NCBI GenBank assembly: GCA_963816795.1
Contig: CAWFLT010000014.1
Coordinates: 806,001 to 870,000 of the forward strand
Direction: 5' to 3'
Length of the DNA stretch: 64,000 bases
From: CAWFLT01 sp963816795
Lineage (GTDB): Bacteria; Acidobacteriota; Vicinamibacteria; Vicinamibacterales; SCN-69-37
Below the pieces are notes generated by a model, which did not search any database, was not told the origin of the DNA, and was given only the letters and a program-made list of their open reading frames with translations. This document shows, piece by piece, positions 1 through 8,485 of this stretch (positions are counted from its first letter, which is position 1; each line of letters starts with the position of its first letter). The position numbers were made by a program, and so were the translations under genes.

Positions 1-2
1 GC

Positions 3-1064
3 TGGTTTGGCGGCCGCACCAATAATCCGTGGAACACGCAGGAAGGGTCGAGCGGATCCTCGGCCGGTCCCGGATCGGCCACGGCGGCCGGCTGTGTCGC
101 GTTCGCGATCGGCACGGAAACGCAGGGATCGATTCTCTCGCCGTCGAGCATCAACGGCCTCGTCGGGCTGCGGCCGACCTACGGCCGGGTCAGCCGCTAC
201 GGCGCGATGGCGCTCTCGACGACGATGGACAAGATCGGGCCGATGTGCCGCTACGTCGAGGACGCGGTGCTGGTCTTCAACGCCATCTACGGCCCCGACA
301 AGCGCGACAGCAGCGTGGCGGACGCGGCGTTCAAGTGGAATCCAGACACCCCGCTCACCGGCTACAAGATCGGCTACCTCCGCAACGGCTTCGAGCCTGG
401 CGCAGGACGAGGCGCACGTTTCGGTGGCGCGCCAGCGGCGGCGCCTCCTGCCGCCGGAGCTGGAGCTGCCGGTGGCGGCGCGGCGGGCGCGGCGGCGGCC
501 GGCCGCGGCGGACGCGGGGGTGGTGCCGGCGGCCGGCAGCCGCTGTCACAGGAACAACTTCAAGACGTCTTGAATACGTATCGGAAGCTCGGCGCCCAGA
601 TCGAAGCCGTGGACCCGCCGGATAGCACGATCGCGCAGGCCATCGGTTTCATCCTGCAGGTCGAATCCGCCGCTTCGTTCGACGACATCACGCGATCGGG
701 CGACATCAACAGCGTCGCCACGGGCACGTCGCGCAGCACCTGGCCAGCGACGTTCCGTCAGGGCCGCTTCGTGCCCGCCGTGGAGTACATCCGCGCCATG
801 CGCGCGCGCACGCTCTTGATGCGGCAGATGGACGAGTACATGGCGAAGTACGACGCCATTCTGAGCCCGGGCGATTCGATGTCGACGATCACCAACCGCA
901 CCGGCCATCCCGCCGTCTCGGTCAAGGCCGGCATCGTCGACGGCACGCCACGGCCGCTGATCGTCACCGGCAAGCTGTACGAGGAAGCGACCATCCTCCG
1001 CATCGCGCTGGCGTACGAGCAGGCGACGGAGTGGAAAGACAAGCACCCCACGCTTGGAAGTTAG
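3..1064 (+). CDS. Amidase (amidase signature family), C-terminal part
   Basis: This is the 3' part of an amidase-signature hydrolase; the reading frame is open from base 3, so the start lies before the window. The family hydrolyses amide bonds with a Ser-cisSer-Lys triad. The glycine/serine signature EGSSGSSAGPGSA is encoded near base 50 and the nucleophile loop GTETQGSI follows about 15 residues later, where the family places the catalytic serine. The usual Arg after this serine (SIRxP) is Leu here. Between about bases 395 and 540 the frame encodes a stretch of about 45 residues that is almost only Ala, Gly, Pro and Arg, an insertion into the C-terminal half. The C-terminus (AYEQATEWKDKHPTL) is typical of the family. 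The substrate cannot be told from sequence. It is not closely followed by a co-directional gene. Confidence 0.85.
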   Translation, partial: WFGGRTNNPWNTQEGSSGSSAGPGSATAAGCVAFAIGTETQGSILSPSSINGLVGLRPTYGRVSRYGAMALSTTMDKIGPMCRYVEDAVLVFNAIYGPDKRDSSVADAAFKWNPDTPLTGYKIGYLRNGFEPGAGRGARFGGAPAAAPPAAGAGAAGGGAAGAAAAGRGGRGGGAGGRQPLSQEQLQDVLNTYRKLGAQIEAVDPPDSTIAQAIGFILQVESAASFDDITRSGDINSVATGTSRSTWPATFRQGRFVPAVEYIRAMRARTLLMRQMDEYMAKYDAILSPGDSMSTITNRTGHPAVSVKAGIVDGTPRPLIVTGKLYEEATILRIALAYEQATEWKDKHPTLGS

Positions 1065-1081
1065 AAGTCAGAAGCCAGAAC
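1057..1081. repeat. Short simple-sequence repeat (GAAGTYAGAAG type)
   Basis: Three imperfect copies of a 7-8 bp unit (GAAGTTA, GAAGTCA, GAAGCCA) overlap the stop codon of the amidase gene. It belongs to the same style of low-complexity 7-mer tracts seen at 12429 and 35911. No coding role is evident. Confidence 0.5.
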
Positions 1082-1118
1082 GATCGCGAGAGTGTCGCGC
1101 CGGCGCATCGTCGCCAAC

Positions 1119-1955
1119 CTACCGAGGCCGTCGCAGCTGTACGTTCACAGCGGTCGCCGACTCGATGCGGTACTTCGCGAGGAGTTTCTGGACGCCCTCC
1201 TTCACCTGTGCGGCCGTGAGCTTCTGTACGGCGAGCGTGCCGACGAGCGGCAGCCGGATCGTGCCATCAGCCTGAACGACGTAGGCGCGCGGCAGGTCGG
1301 GTTCGCCCTGAATCTCGATGATGAGGAGGTCGTCAACGCGAATGGTCTCGGTCGGCGCGGTGATTTCCACCGAGACCGCCATCGCCCATTCATCGCGTGA
1401 CATCCGGTCCAGTCGACGAAGACGGCAAGGTCCTCAGTCGGCAGCCGGCCCTGATCTTCCAGGGCTGCTGATCCGCAAGCGCTTTCCGATTCGCGTATCT
1501 CGGCCGTTTGCACTTCGTACTCGCCGCCGCAGTTCCTCTTCGCGCTTGCGCAGGTCGGCGTCCGAACGGCGCACCTCGAGATCCGATCTGGCGCTCCTGA
1601 TCTTGAGCTCCATCACAGCCAGCTGCTTCTCGAGGTCGTCAACGCGGTGCTGGAAAGCGTCCCCACCGCGACCATGTCGCCGCCCTCGCGCGCGTTCTCG
1701 TTTCAGCGCCTCGAGCTCGACCGTCAGCTCGGCCAGGCGGGCCTGACCCTCGTTCTCGATCTGCGTCTGCTCGATTTGCCGCTCGCGCCAATGCGAGCTC
1801 GACAGTTCAGCTTCGACGGCCTCGATCGCTCTCTCTTCCGCTCTTGTTCCGCCCGGATCTGCTTCTCGATCATCGGCGGCGCTTTGCACCTCGCCCGTGC
1901 CAGGCGGCGAAGGCGTGACGCCGGCGGCCGCGGCATCGCAGCCCGCGGGAAGCAC
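1119..1955 (-). CDS. Coiled-coil plus polysaccharide-export-like domain (probable C-terminal extension of the M56 protease)
   Basis: Two minus-strand reading frames, 1955 to about 1434 and 1403 to 1119, appear to be one polypeptide broken by an indel near 1410-1440. The first encodes about 160 residues rich in Glu, Arg, Leu and Ala with heptad character (for example LAELTVELEALKRERARG), a clear coiled coil. The second encodes an 80-residue module with VDDLLIIEIQGEPDLPRAY, VQADGTIRLPLVGTL and a T-A-x-Q-V helix, the pattern of the periplasmic polysaccharide-export (Poly_export/Wza N-terminal) domain. It ends with NVQLRRPR. No convincing start codon or signal peptide is present at its head. The preceding M56 frame ends only about 40 bases upstream just after a membrane helix, so I infer a frameshifted fusion: M56 protease, membrane helix, periplasmic coiled coil, export-like domain. 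If instead separate, it would be an unanchored periplasmic protein. Confidence 0.55.
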
Positions 1956-1994
1956 GACGGCGAAGTTGCCGCTGGCCGGCGGGTTCGTGGTTCG

Positions 1995-3108
1995 TCAGCA
2001 GGTGCGCCGACAGACGTGATCAGGCGCGGACCGGGCGACGCCGTCGGCGGCGGCGTGACTGCACCGAGACGTCAGCACGACCGGAAGGGCGACCGCGCCA
2101 AGCACGATCAGCGTCAACACGGCGAACGAGCCGGGACGCTCCGCAGAGGCTCCGGCGTCAGCGCCGAGCAGCCGTCGCACGCGCCGCACGAGCGAACCGT
2201 CCGTCGCCGCCAGCGCCGTGCCGTGCGCCGTGGTCATCCTCGCCAGATCGGAAAGCGCACTGACGTAGACGAGACGATCGCACACCTCCACCGCCACGTC
2301 GTCACAACAGTGCTCGCGCTCGGCCCTCACATGACGAGACGCCCACCAGACCGCCGGGTGATAGAAGAGCAGCGTTTCGACGGCGGACTGAAGAAGATTG
2401 ACGAGATAGTCGTGGCGTCGGATGTGCGCCAGCTCGTGCGCCAGAATCGCTTCGATCTGCGCAGGCGACAAGCTCGAGAGCGTGGCCGCAGGAAACAGCA
2501 CCACCGGCTTGAGCCAACCGACGATGACCGGAACGCGCACCCTGGACGACTCGAGGACCGACACGGCACGGTCGAGCGCGAGCCGGCCGGCGATCTGCGT
2601 CGCGAGCGTGCGCAGCTCGGCCGAAGCCGGCCGCACCGCTTGCGTCGCGAGCCGGCGAGCCACCACCCATCCACCCAACAGGCGCAGCGACAGCGCGGCG
2701 ACGCCGGCGAACCAGATGACGAGCATCCCTGCCTCGGCAGCCGGCGCGATGCGGCCCAGAAGCGCCGATGCCGCCGTCGGGGTCACCGGCTCGGGCTCGA
2801 CTTCGCGGAGCGCAGCGTCGCGTGGCACCGGCCACAGGCGCCGGCGTCGTCCGCGCCTCTGGCGCCACCTCGATCGATCGGACACCCTGGCGCGTTGCGA
2901 TCCACGTGAACGTCGCGACCGGGGCGGCAAGCATCGCCGCCAGCGTCACGACGCCGGCGACGTAGCGGGCGTTCGATCGCGGCCCGACCCGCTTGAACCA
3001 CATCGCCAGCAGGAGCGCGAGCACGGCTCCCTGCCAGACGAAATGCAGCAGCGCGGAGGCGAGCGCGTCGAGGACGGGACCATCGGCGACAGAAGAGAGC
3101 AGGCTCAT
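1995..3108 (-). CDS. M56 (BlaR1-type) membrane metallopeptidase, one frameshift
   Basis: An integral membrane zinc protease of the BlaR1/MecR1 family, which senses a signal and triggers cleavage of a BlaI-type repressor. The N-terminus has a membrane helix (HFVWQGAVLALLLAMWF) and a second one (YVAGVVTLAAMLAAPVATF); a linker follows in which the frame changes near 2825. The catalytic part has AILAHELAHIRRHDYLVNL, containing the HExxH zinc motif, followed by a helix (LFYHPAVWW) and the REHCCDDVAV motif that supplies the third ligand. A last hydrophobic helix (FAVLTLIVLGAVALPVVL) precedes the frame end. The ATG overlaps the stop codon of the blaI-like gene by four bases (ATGA), so the two are translationally coupled. 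The coiled-coil/export-like frame immediately downstream is probably part of the same protein. No beta-lactamase gene is nearby, so the signal is unknown. Confidence 0.88.
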
Positions 3109-3494
3109 GGCGTGACCTTCTCCTTGTAATCAGCAATCAACTGTTGGATCTCGTCGAGCTCTTCGGCCGACGCGGGATGCGCACTGAGCGCCTGCACCAC
3201 GAGGGCCGTGGCGGACCCGCCGAACGCGCGCTCGACGAGGTCGGAAATGAGCTGCCGCTGGGTCTCGCCGCGGGTCAGCTGAGCGGAATACACGTGCGTG
3301 CGCTGCGACGCATCGCGGGTGACCAGGCCCTTCTCCGCCATGATCTGCATCAGCTTCAGCGTCGTGGTGTATCCCGTTTCACGAGCCTGCGCGAGCGACT
3401 CGTGCACGTGCCTCACCGTCGCCGGTCCGCTGGTCCAGAGCACCCGGAGGATGGCTAGTTCCGCATCGGTCGGCCGCGGAAGATTTCTTGACAT
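3105..3494 (-). CDS. BlaI/MecI/CopY-family transcriptional repressor
   Basis: A 129-residue winged-helix repressor, full length for the family. The sequence PTDAELAILRVLWTSGPATV followed by VHESLA and GYTTTLKLMQIMAEKGLV is the canonical BlaI DNA-binding domain. The C-terminal half (LISDLVERAFGGSATALVVQ) is the dimerisation and protease-cleavage region. In characterised systems the dimer binds palindromes upstream of its own operon and is cut when the M56 partner is activated. The start at 3494 is set by the MSRNLPRPTDAE opening and by the promoter, whose expected transcription start coincides with the ATG, so the mRNA is probably leaderless. Two matching palindromes lie within that promoter. 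It overlaps the M56 gene downstream. Confidence 0.92.
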   Translation of the reverse strand: MSRNLPRPTDAELAILRVLWTSGPATVRHVHESLAQARETGYTTTLKLMQIMAEKGLVTRDASQRTHVYSAQLTRGETQRQLISDLVERAFGGSATALVVQALSAHPASAEELDEIQQLIADYKEKVTP

Positions 3495-3545
3495 GCGGCG
3501 ATTATTACGAAGCCATTCGTATTTGTCAACGAAGGCTTTCGTGGA
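3492..3545 (-). promoter_or_regulatory. Promoter of the blaI-M56 operon with two palindromic operators; likely leaderless start
   Basis: Read on the minus strand, a perfect TTGACA (3529-3524) is followed after 16-17 bases by TAATAA/AATAAT (3507-3501), a near-consensus sigma-70 promoter. The predicted start of transcription, six to seven bases past the -10, falls on the ATG at 3494. Two 14-bp palindromes of the same design sit in it: ACGAA-GCCA-TTCGT at 3507-3520 between -35 and -10, and ACGAA-GGCT-TTCGT at 3529-3542 overlapping the -35. Their centres are 22 bp apart, two helical turns. Autoregulation by the BlaI-like repressor is inferred from position and symmetry. Confidence 0.7.
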
Positions 3546-3550
3546 TAGGC

Positions 3551-3620
3551 ACCCCTCGGGGCCCACGGCTCGCTCGCTCGCCTTCGGGCGGTTTCGACTC
3601 GCGGGGGCCCCACGCTCGAC
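3551..3620 (-). repeat. GC-rich palindromic repeat, family 1 (degenerate copy)
   Basis: This segment contains CTCGGGGCCCACGGCTCG and GCGGGGGCCCCACGCTCG, a degenerate copy of the intergenic palindrome found repeatedly in this window. It begins about 18 bases beyond the stop codon of the minus-strand cyclophilin gene and could end or protect that transcript. Confidence 0.5.
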
Positions 3621-3637
3621 GTCACGCCTGACTTTCC

Positions 3638-4192
3638 TTAGAACCTCGTAGCCCACGGACCTCGAGCCCTCGTGCCCTCGTACTTTCTCTCGATCGTGAC
3701 CTTGTTCATGACGACGGGCGTGACGGGCCGGTCGTTCTTGTCGGTCGGCACCTTCCCGATTTGCTCGACGACGTCCATGCCGCTGACGACGGCGCCGAAG
3801 ACGGAGTGCCGCCGGTCGAGGTGGGGCGTCGGGCCGAGGGTGACGAAAAACTGGCTGCCGTTGGTGTTCGGGCCGGAATTGGCCATCGAGAGGATGCCGG
3901 CCCGATCGTGGCGCAACTCGGGATGGAACTCGTCCTCGAACTGATAGCCCGGGCCGCCGGAGCCCTGGCCGAGCGGATCGCCGCCCTGCAGGACGAAATC
4001 CTGGATGACCCGATGAAAGATGACGCCGTCGTAGAACGGCGTGGTGTGCTTGGCGCCCGTCTTCGGGTGCTTCCACTCTTTCGAGCCCTCGGCGAGGCCC
4101 ACGAAATTGGCGACGGTCTTCGGCGCCTTCGTGTCGAAGAGCTCGACCGTGAACTTCCCGAGAGAGGTATCGAAGTGCGCGTAAGTAGCCAT
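3638..4192 (-). CDS. Cyclophilin-type peptidyl-prolyl cis-trans isomerase (cytoplasmic)
   Basis: A 184-residue cyclophilin that catalyses cis-trans isomerisation of Xaa-Pro bonds. The start MATYAHFDTSLGKFTVELFD has no signal peptide. The catalytic region has FYDGVIFHRVIQDFVLQGGD with the conserved Arg, then FEDEFHPEL, GILSMANSGPNTNGSQFFV and HSVFGAVVSGMDVV, all standard cyclophilin blocks. The start at 4192 is supported by alignment to the usual N-terminus. It lies 17 bases after the TPR lipoprotein gene on the same strand and probably shares its transcript. The C-terminal tail beyond KVTIERKYEG may be altered by a small indel. Confidence 0.93.
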   Translation of the reverse strand: MATYAHFDTSLGKFTVELFDTKAPKTVANFVGLAEGSKEWKHPKTGAKHTTPFYDGVIFHRVIQDFVLQGGDPLGQGSGGPGYQFEDEFHPELRHDRAGILSMANSGPNTNGSQFFVTLGPTPHLDRRHSVFGAVVSGMDVVEQIGKVPTDKNDRPVTPVVMNKVTIERKYEGTRARGPWATRF

Positions 4193-4209
4193 GGTGGCTG
4201 AGTATTGTG

Positions 4210-5808
4210 TCAGAAAACGCTGCCAGGCGGCCGGCGCTCCCCACCGCCCAGAATCCGTTTGAGATCCGCGACGCGTGTGGCCAGCGTGGGCTCGGCCGCG
4301 GCAATCTCGACCAGCACCTTCGCCTTCTCGCGGTTGCCGCCGCGCGCATGGTGATTGGCGGCGTTGAACGCCGACGAATACTGCTGCGTGCGATCTTCCT
4401 TGATCGCGGCCTCGAATCCGGCGATTTGCCGCGCCACGAACTCGGGATCGAGATCGGGCGTCTTCGCGATGTTGTCGCGCCGGAACTCGTTCAACACGAC
4501 CGAGTTCGCGTAGCACCCCATCGCGTCTTCGAAGTGGGCGCCCGACTCGATCCATTTCTCACGCTTCATCTCGACCAGCCCCAGATACCAACGCGCCGTG
4601 CAGTTCTGCTCGCCGCCCGACATGCTCTTGGCGATGACCAGGTCTTTCTCTGCGGGACTGAGATCGTCCTGATCGTGTTCGATGATTCCGGCGAGCGTGT
4701 GGATCTCCGACGTCGATCGCATCCGCTTCGCCGCCTCGATGTCGGACCGCGCCGGCACCAGTTGCTGAAGGAAGTGGTAGTTCCACGCGCGCCAGTAGTA
4801 GCCTTCGTGGATGTTGTCGAGCTTCAGGTCGATGATGCGTGTCGCCGCCTGAATCGCCTCCTGCTGGCGCTTCAGGTAGGTCAGACAAATGGCGCGGCCC
4901 AGCAGCGCGTTCTCGTGCAATGGCTGGAGCGCGATCGTCTCGTCGTAGTAGCCGAGGCCGGCCTTGCAGTCGCCGATGAGCTGGTTGAAACTGCCGTTGA
5001 AGTAGGTCACCGCCGAAGACTGCGGAAAGCGCCTGGTCGCAGGGGCCAGAAGCTCGCGCACCTTCGTCTGCTTCTGATCCGCAAGTTCGCGGCGCGCGAG
5101 GAAATACGCGGCCTCCACGAATCTCGGGACGGTCGAGTACACGTGCTCGATCGGTGCACGCGCGATGACGCGATCGCAAATCGCGAAACGATACGTGACG
5201 AGCGGCGGCGCGGCCGGCCCGGGATCGCGATTGCGCGAGGCAAACGGCAGCTGCCCCTGCTGCCGCGGCCGCGCGGAAGACGTGCAGTCGGCCGCCAGCG
5301 AGAGGTACTGCCGGAACGGTTGACTGAAGCCCACCGCGGTGCTCAGCCACTGGATCTCGGCGTCGACGGTCGGCACGAACGTCTTGCCCGCCGCCTGGCG
5401 AAACCTGCCCATTTCGGCCCGAGGGATGCCGATCTCGTCCGACGGGATCCCCTCGACCACCGCGACATACCGCGCCGCCTCGAGCGGCGCCGGCAGTTCC
5501 TTGAGCAGATCGCGGGCGCGGGCGAGCGACGGCGCGAAGTCGAGATCGAGCTCCTTCTCACGAAGCGTCAGCAGCAGCTCGACCTCGAACAGCCGCGGCA
5601 AGATCACCGGCCGCGCTTTGCCGGCCGCGAGCTTCACGTACGCCGTTCTGGCGTCGATGAGGCAGTCGTAGCAACCCTCGAGCACGCGCGCGTCGGCCTG
5701 ATCGATCAGGACCAGGTCGGCGTTCTTGACAGGCTTCGACGCGCAGGCAGCCGAAAGCCACACCAAGCCTGCTGCCAGCCAGACTTTGCGCATGCCCCCA
5801 TTGGACAC
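4210..5808 (-). CDS. TPR-repeat lipoprotein
   Basis: A 532-residue exported protein. The N-terminus MRKVWLAAGLVWLSAACAS (from Met6) has a positively charged start, a hydrophobic core and a lipobox ending in Cys, so a membrane-anchored lipoprotein is expected and translation may start at 5793 rather than 5808. The C-terminal two thirds contain tetratricopeptide-like helices, for example VTYFNGSFNQLIGDCKAGLGYYDETIAL, and ALLGRAICLTYLKRQQEA. Such repeats mediate protein binding. No catalytic motif is visible. The N-terminal 200 residues include CYDCLIDARTAY, a pattern I do not recognise. It is followed closely by the cyclophilin gene, which suggests a joint role in exported protein handling but does not prove it. 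The frame is intact. Confidence 0.75.
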   Translation of the reverse strand: MSNGGMRKVWLAAGLVWLSAACASKPVKNADLVLIDQADARVLEGCYDCLIDARTAYVKLAAGKARPVILPRLFEVELLLTLREKELDLDFAPSLARARDLLKELPAPLEAARYVAVVEGIPSDEIGIPRAEMGRFRQAAGKTFVPTVDAEIQWLSTAVGFSQPFRQYLSLAADCTSSARPRQQGQLPFASRNRDPGPAAPPLVTYRFAICDRVIARAPIEHVYSTVPRFVEAAYFLARRELADQKQTKVRELLAPATRRFPQSSAVTYFNGSFNQLIGDCKAGLGYYDETIALQPLHENALLGRAICLTYLKRQQEAIQAATRIIDLKLDNIHEGYYWRAWNYHFLQQLVPARSDIEAAKRMRSTSEIHTLAGIIEHDQDDLSPAEKDLVIAKSMSGGEQNCTARWYLGLVEMKREKWIESGAHFEDAMGCYANSVVLNEFRRDNIAKTPDLDPEFVARQIAGFEAAIKEDRTQQYSSAFNAANHHARGGNREKAKVLVEIAAAEPTLATRVADLKRILGGGERRPPGSVF

Positions 5809-5874
5809 CAGGTCGGGCGTTGGGTTCCGTCATCTTTAGTGGCGCGCGGGGCCTCCTGCCGTGTCCTCGTTCTT

Positions 5875-7057
5875 CTAGCGAGCGTCGAAGCGATAGCGAA
5901 GAAAGATGTGTGCGGAGAACGGATCGCCGTAGCCGTCGAACAGATTCACGTCGCGATAGTAGCCGGTGAAATCCGCGCCGACGCCGAAGTGCCCCACCCT
6001 GGTCGCGGCAATGCGGCGCTCGTAGCCGACGGTCAACGCGCCGATCGTCGAGAGGAGATGAGGATGCGTGAATCCCGGAGGATGGAAGCCGCCACGCGTG
6101 AGCACGTCTTTCACGAGGAGCTCACCGCGGGTGTAGAGGGCGTGTTGCGGACTCGGACGCCAGATGCCTTCGAGCAACCCGGCCGGCGTCCTGCGGCCCG
6201 TGCCTGGTTCGTCCGTGAACCCGAACGCCGCCGTCACCGCCAGTGGACGTCCGGCCAGCATGCCGCTGTAGGACACCGACGCGGTAAACAGATTGTGATC
6301 GCTGAACTCGGTGCGATCGGGCTGATGCAGGTGCGCCGCCGAGATCTGCGCCTCCCAGCCGCCGCGGCGAAACCAGACACGCCCGGCGTAACTGTCGATC
6401 GGGCCAAACTCGATCGACACGCGATCTTCATCGGGCTCGCGGCCATGGAACGCCGACGCCTCAATCGAAAACGGCCCGCGGCGTCACGCCGGCCGTCACG
6501 ACGCCGTGCGTGACATGGGTGGCGTCGAGACTGTGATGGCCGAGCGGCGCCGTCGGGTTGACCTCCGCGGAGGCGCGATGCATGAAGACCGGCGGGCCAA
6601 TCGCCGGCGCTCCCACCGGACCGCCCTCGAGGTGGAACTGCCAGCGCGAGGCGAAGGGCCACTCGAGCCTCGCCGTCGCTTCCATCACGAAATCGTGCGG
6701 GTGCTGATAGTCCACGAGCGCGGCGCCGCCGTACGTCTCGCCGGTCTGGAACACTTGCGGAGAGCCCAGCTCGCGCACGGTCCACGGCTCGAAACTGAGC
6801 ATGCCGTTCAGATCGAGACGGCCCCGGCCGACGCGACGCGTGGCGCCGGTCATGAACCAATTCTGCGATTCGACGACGTGGAAATCGCGGAACCGGCGTT
6901 CCTGAATGTTGAAGTTGAGGAACGCCTGCGCGTCGAGCCGCAAGTTCCAGCCCTCGACCGGCACGGCGCCGTGGTGCTCATGCTGCGCTCGAGCGGCCGC
7001 CGGCCAGACGAGCAGCGCGGCCACGATCACGAGCGCCACCCTGCCTGCTTTCGCCAT
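5875..7057 (-). CDS. Outer-membrane beta-barrel-like protein of metal-resistance type, one frameshift
   Basis: A signal peptide (MAKAGRVALVIVAALLVWPAAARA) is followed by QHEHHG and about 360 residues of alternating polar and hydrophobic strands. Features include DFHVVESQNWFMTGA, DYQHPHDFVMEATARLEW, HHSLDATHVTHGV, and a C-terminal strand ending in FLRYRFDAR, as in outer-membrane barrels. Proteins with the QHPHD pattern often sit in copper or other heavy-metal efflux loci of Gram-negative bacteria, which is knowledge from memory and not proof here. The frame breaks near 6461 at a GTTTTC run; conserved-looking sequence resumes at IEASAFHGREPDED in the next frame, so a one-base deletion is likely. 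The start at 7057 is chosen for the signal peptide; the frame is open upstream into a small membrane protein. Confidence 0.65.
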
Positions 7058-7279
7058 CAGTAGGTACTGCCGGATCAACGCCACCGCGATCGAGAACATC
7101 GTGACGAGAAATCCAAGGTACGCGAGCGGCTTGAGCGCCGGCCGGCGTTCGGCGAGCTTGAGCACCGTCAGGCCGGCTCCGAGGCCCGCGAGGCCCGTCG
7201 CTTCGAGCCAGGCCCCTTGCGACGCGCGAAAGCCCGCCGCGATGAACGCGAGGGCGATGACGAGATACCGGGAGATCAA
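7058..7279 (-). CDS. Small membrane protein, two helices (unknown)
   Basis: A 74-residue segment starting MISRYLVIALAFIAAGFRAS with two to three hydrophobic helices (second: LKPLAYLGFLVTMFSIAVALI). It reads directly into the signal peptide of the following barrel-like protein without a stop codon in frame. However a TGA overlapping the next ATG (TGATG) exists in another frame, so a lost base could have joined two coupled genes. Its start overlaps the stop of the upstream secreted-protein gene by four bases. Function unknown. Confidence 0.5.
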
Positions 7280-8077
7280 CGCGAGGTGCCGCCCGAGGGC
7301 GACGCGGCGTCGATCCGATCGTACACGCGATTGGCGCCGGAGACCGGCGGCGGTGGTTTCTTCGTCTGATCGCCGAGACGGATGATGATGAAGAGCCGGC
7401 GGTTGTCGTCGCCGACGAAATAGGTCTCGGACATCCGGAATCCGAACGCGCCCTCGATCTCTTTCTTCAATTGCGCGCCGTCCCAGTAGACGCGCGCTTC
7501 GTACGCCGCCGCGCCGAGCCGGTACTTATCGCTTCTTGCCGTCAGTCGGATAGCTCCGCTCGCGCTTGAGGTCGTCGGTGAACGTCACTGAGTCGGCGGT
7601 GATGGCGATCGAGAGCTTCTCGTTGACCTCGAACAAGTCACGGACCAGCGTGCGGGCCTCGGCCAGGACGAGCGGCGACGGCCCGAAGCTGTTGGGATTG
7701 CGGCCGCGGGAATTCGGATCCATGGGATCGACCGGCATCCGTGGCGGCGGCATCGTCGAGCTGACTGGGGGCTGTCCGCCGCCCGCGCTACTGCCGCCGC
7801 CGCCGCCGCTGCGCGGGGCCGTGGCGCCCGGCGCGCGCTGCGTGGCGCTGCGTGGATTCTGCTCCGGCCGGCCGGTCGCGGCGTTCACGCTGTCCTGGGC
7901 GTTGTAGTCCCAGAAGCCGACGAACTTCTCGGCCATCGCCTCAGTGCCCAGCGTCCGCACCTCAGCGGGCGCCGCCGCTGAGGCAGGCCTCTCCTGCTGG
8001 GCCCGACCGCCGGCGGCGCCGGCGATAGACAGCCCCGTGATTACTGCCGACACAATGACTCGCCGCGACGGCACCAT
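7276..8077 (-). CDS. Secreted protein of unknown function, one frameshift
   Basis: The N-terminus (SRRVIVSAVITGLSIAGAAGG, from MVP) is a signal peptide. The mature part has KFVGFWDYNAQDSVNAATGR, a Gly/Ser/Pro-rich linker of about 50 residues, then a folded part with PLVLAEARTLVRDLFEVNEK and SIAITADSVTFTDDL. The frame ends at 7526 (GKKR-stop), but the neighbouring frame continues sensibly with DKYRLGAAAYEARVYWDG and FVGDDNRRLFIIIRLGD to a stop at 7276. A missing C near 7528 explains this, giving one protein of about 265 residues. No domain is recognised. The stop overlaps the start of the small membrane protein, so these minus-strand genes form an operon. Confidence 0.6.
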
Positions 8078-8119
8078 GGGTAGAACCTCCGAAGGGGACC
8101 GGAGGAACCTAATTATAAA

Positions 8120-8485
8120 TCAGGGCCACGCCGGAGTGCGCGTGGCGAGCTCGACGAAGCGATCCCAGTCGGCGCGCACCGGCGCAAAGACGTCGATCGC
8201 GACCGCGCCGTCGGGCCCCGCTTTCGCCTCGTGGAGGACGTTCGACGGAATCTCGTAGGTATCGCCGGGCCGGAGCTCGCGCGTCTCGCCGTCAACGGTG
8301 AACGTCAGCAGGCCCTTCAGCACGATGCCGAGCTGTTCGTTGGGATGCTGATGCGGCGCCACGACGGCAAAGGCGTCGAGCTCGACGACGGCGAGCGAGA
8401 GCTCGCGGCCGTGGACGACGCGGGCAAGGGTGCCGGCCCAGATTGGCCGCGGACCAATCTCACCGATCGACCGGAACGCGCTCAT
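8120..8485 (-). CDS. Cupin-domain protein
   Basis: A 121-residue single-domain cupin. Motif 1 is HQHPNEQLGIVLKGLLTF and motif 2 is PGDTYEIPSNVLHE, providing two His, a Glu/Gln and a final His for a metal site. There is no signal peptide. The ATG overlaps the stop of the upstream 125-residue gene by four bases. Small cupins of this type often act on quorum or sugar metabolites or bind a metal without catalysis; the substrate cannot be assigned. Confidence 0.85.
   Translation of the reverse strand: MSAFRSIGEIGPRPIWAGTLARVVHGRELSLAVVELDAFAVVAPHQHPNEQLGIVLKGLLTFTVDGETRELRPGDTYEIPSNVLHEAKAGPDGAVAIDVFAPVRADWDRFVELATRTPAWP

Noticed and set aside
3105..3108. Beta-lactamase regulation system
   Set aside because: The blaI and M56 genes are present but no beta-lactamase or penicillin-binding sensor domain was found, so that function is not claimed.
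4207..6513. Plus-strand open frame of 768 codons
   Set aside because: It is antisense to the TPR lipoprotein and barrel-like genes, rich in Arg, and has no family features; a GC-driven shadow frame.
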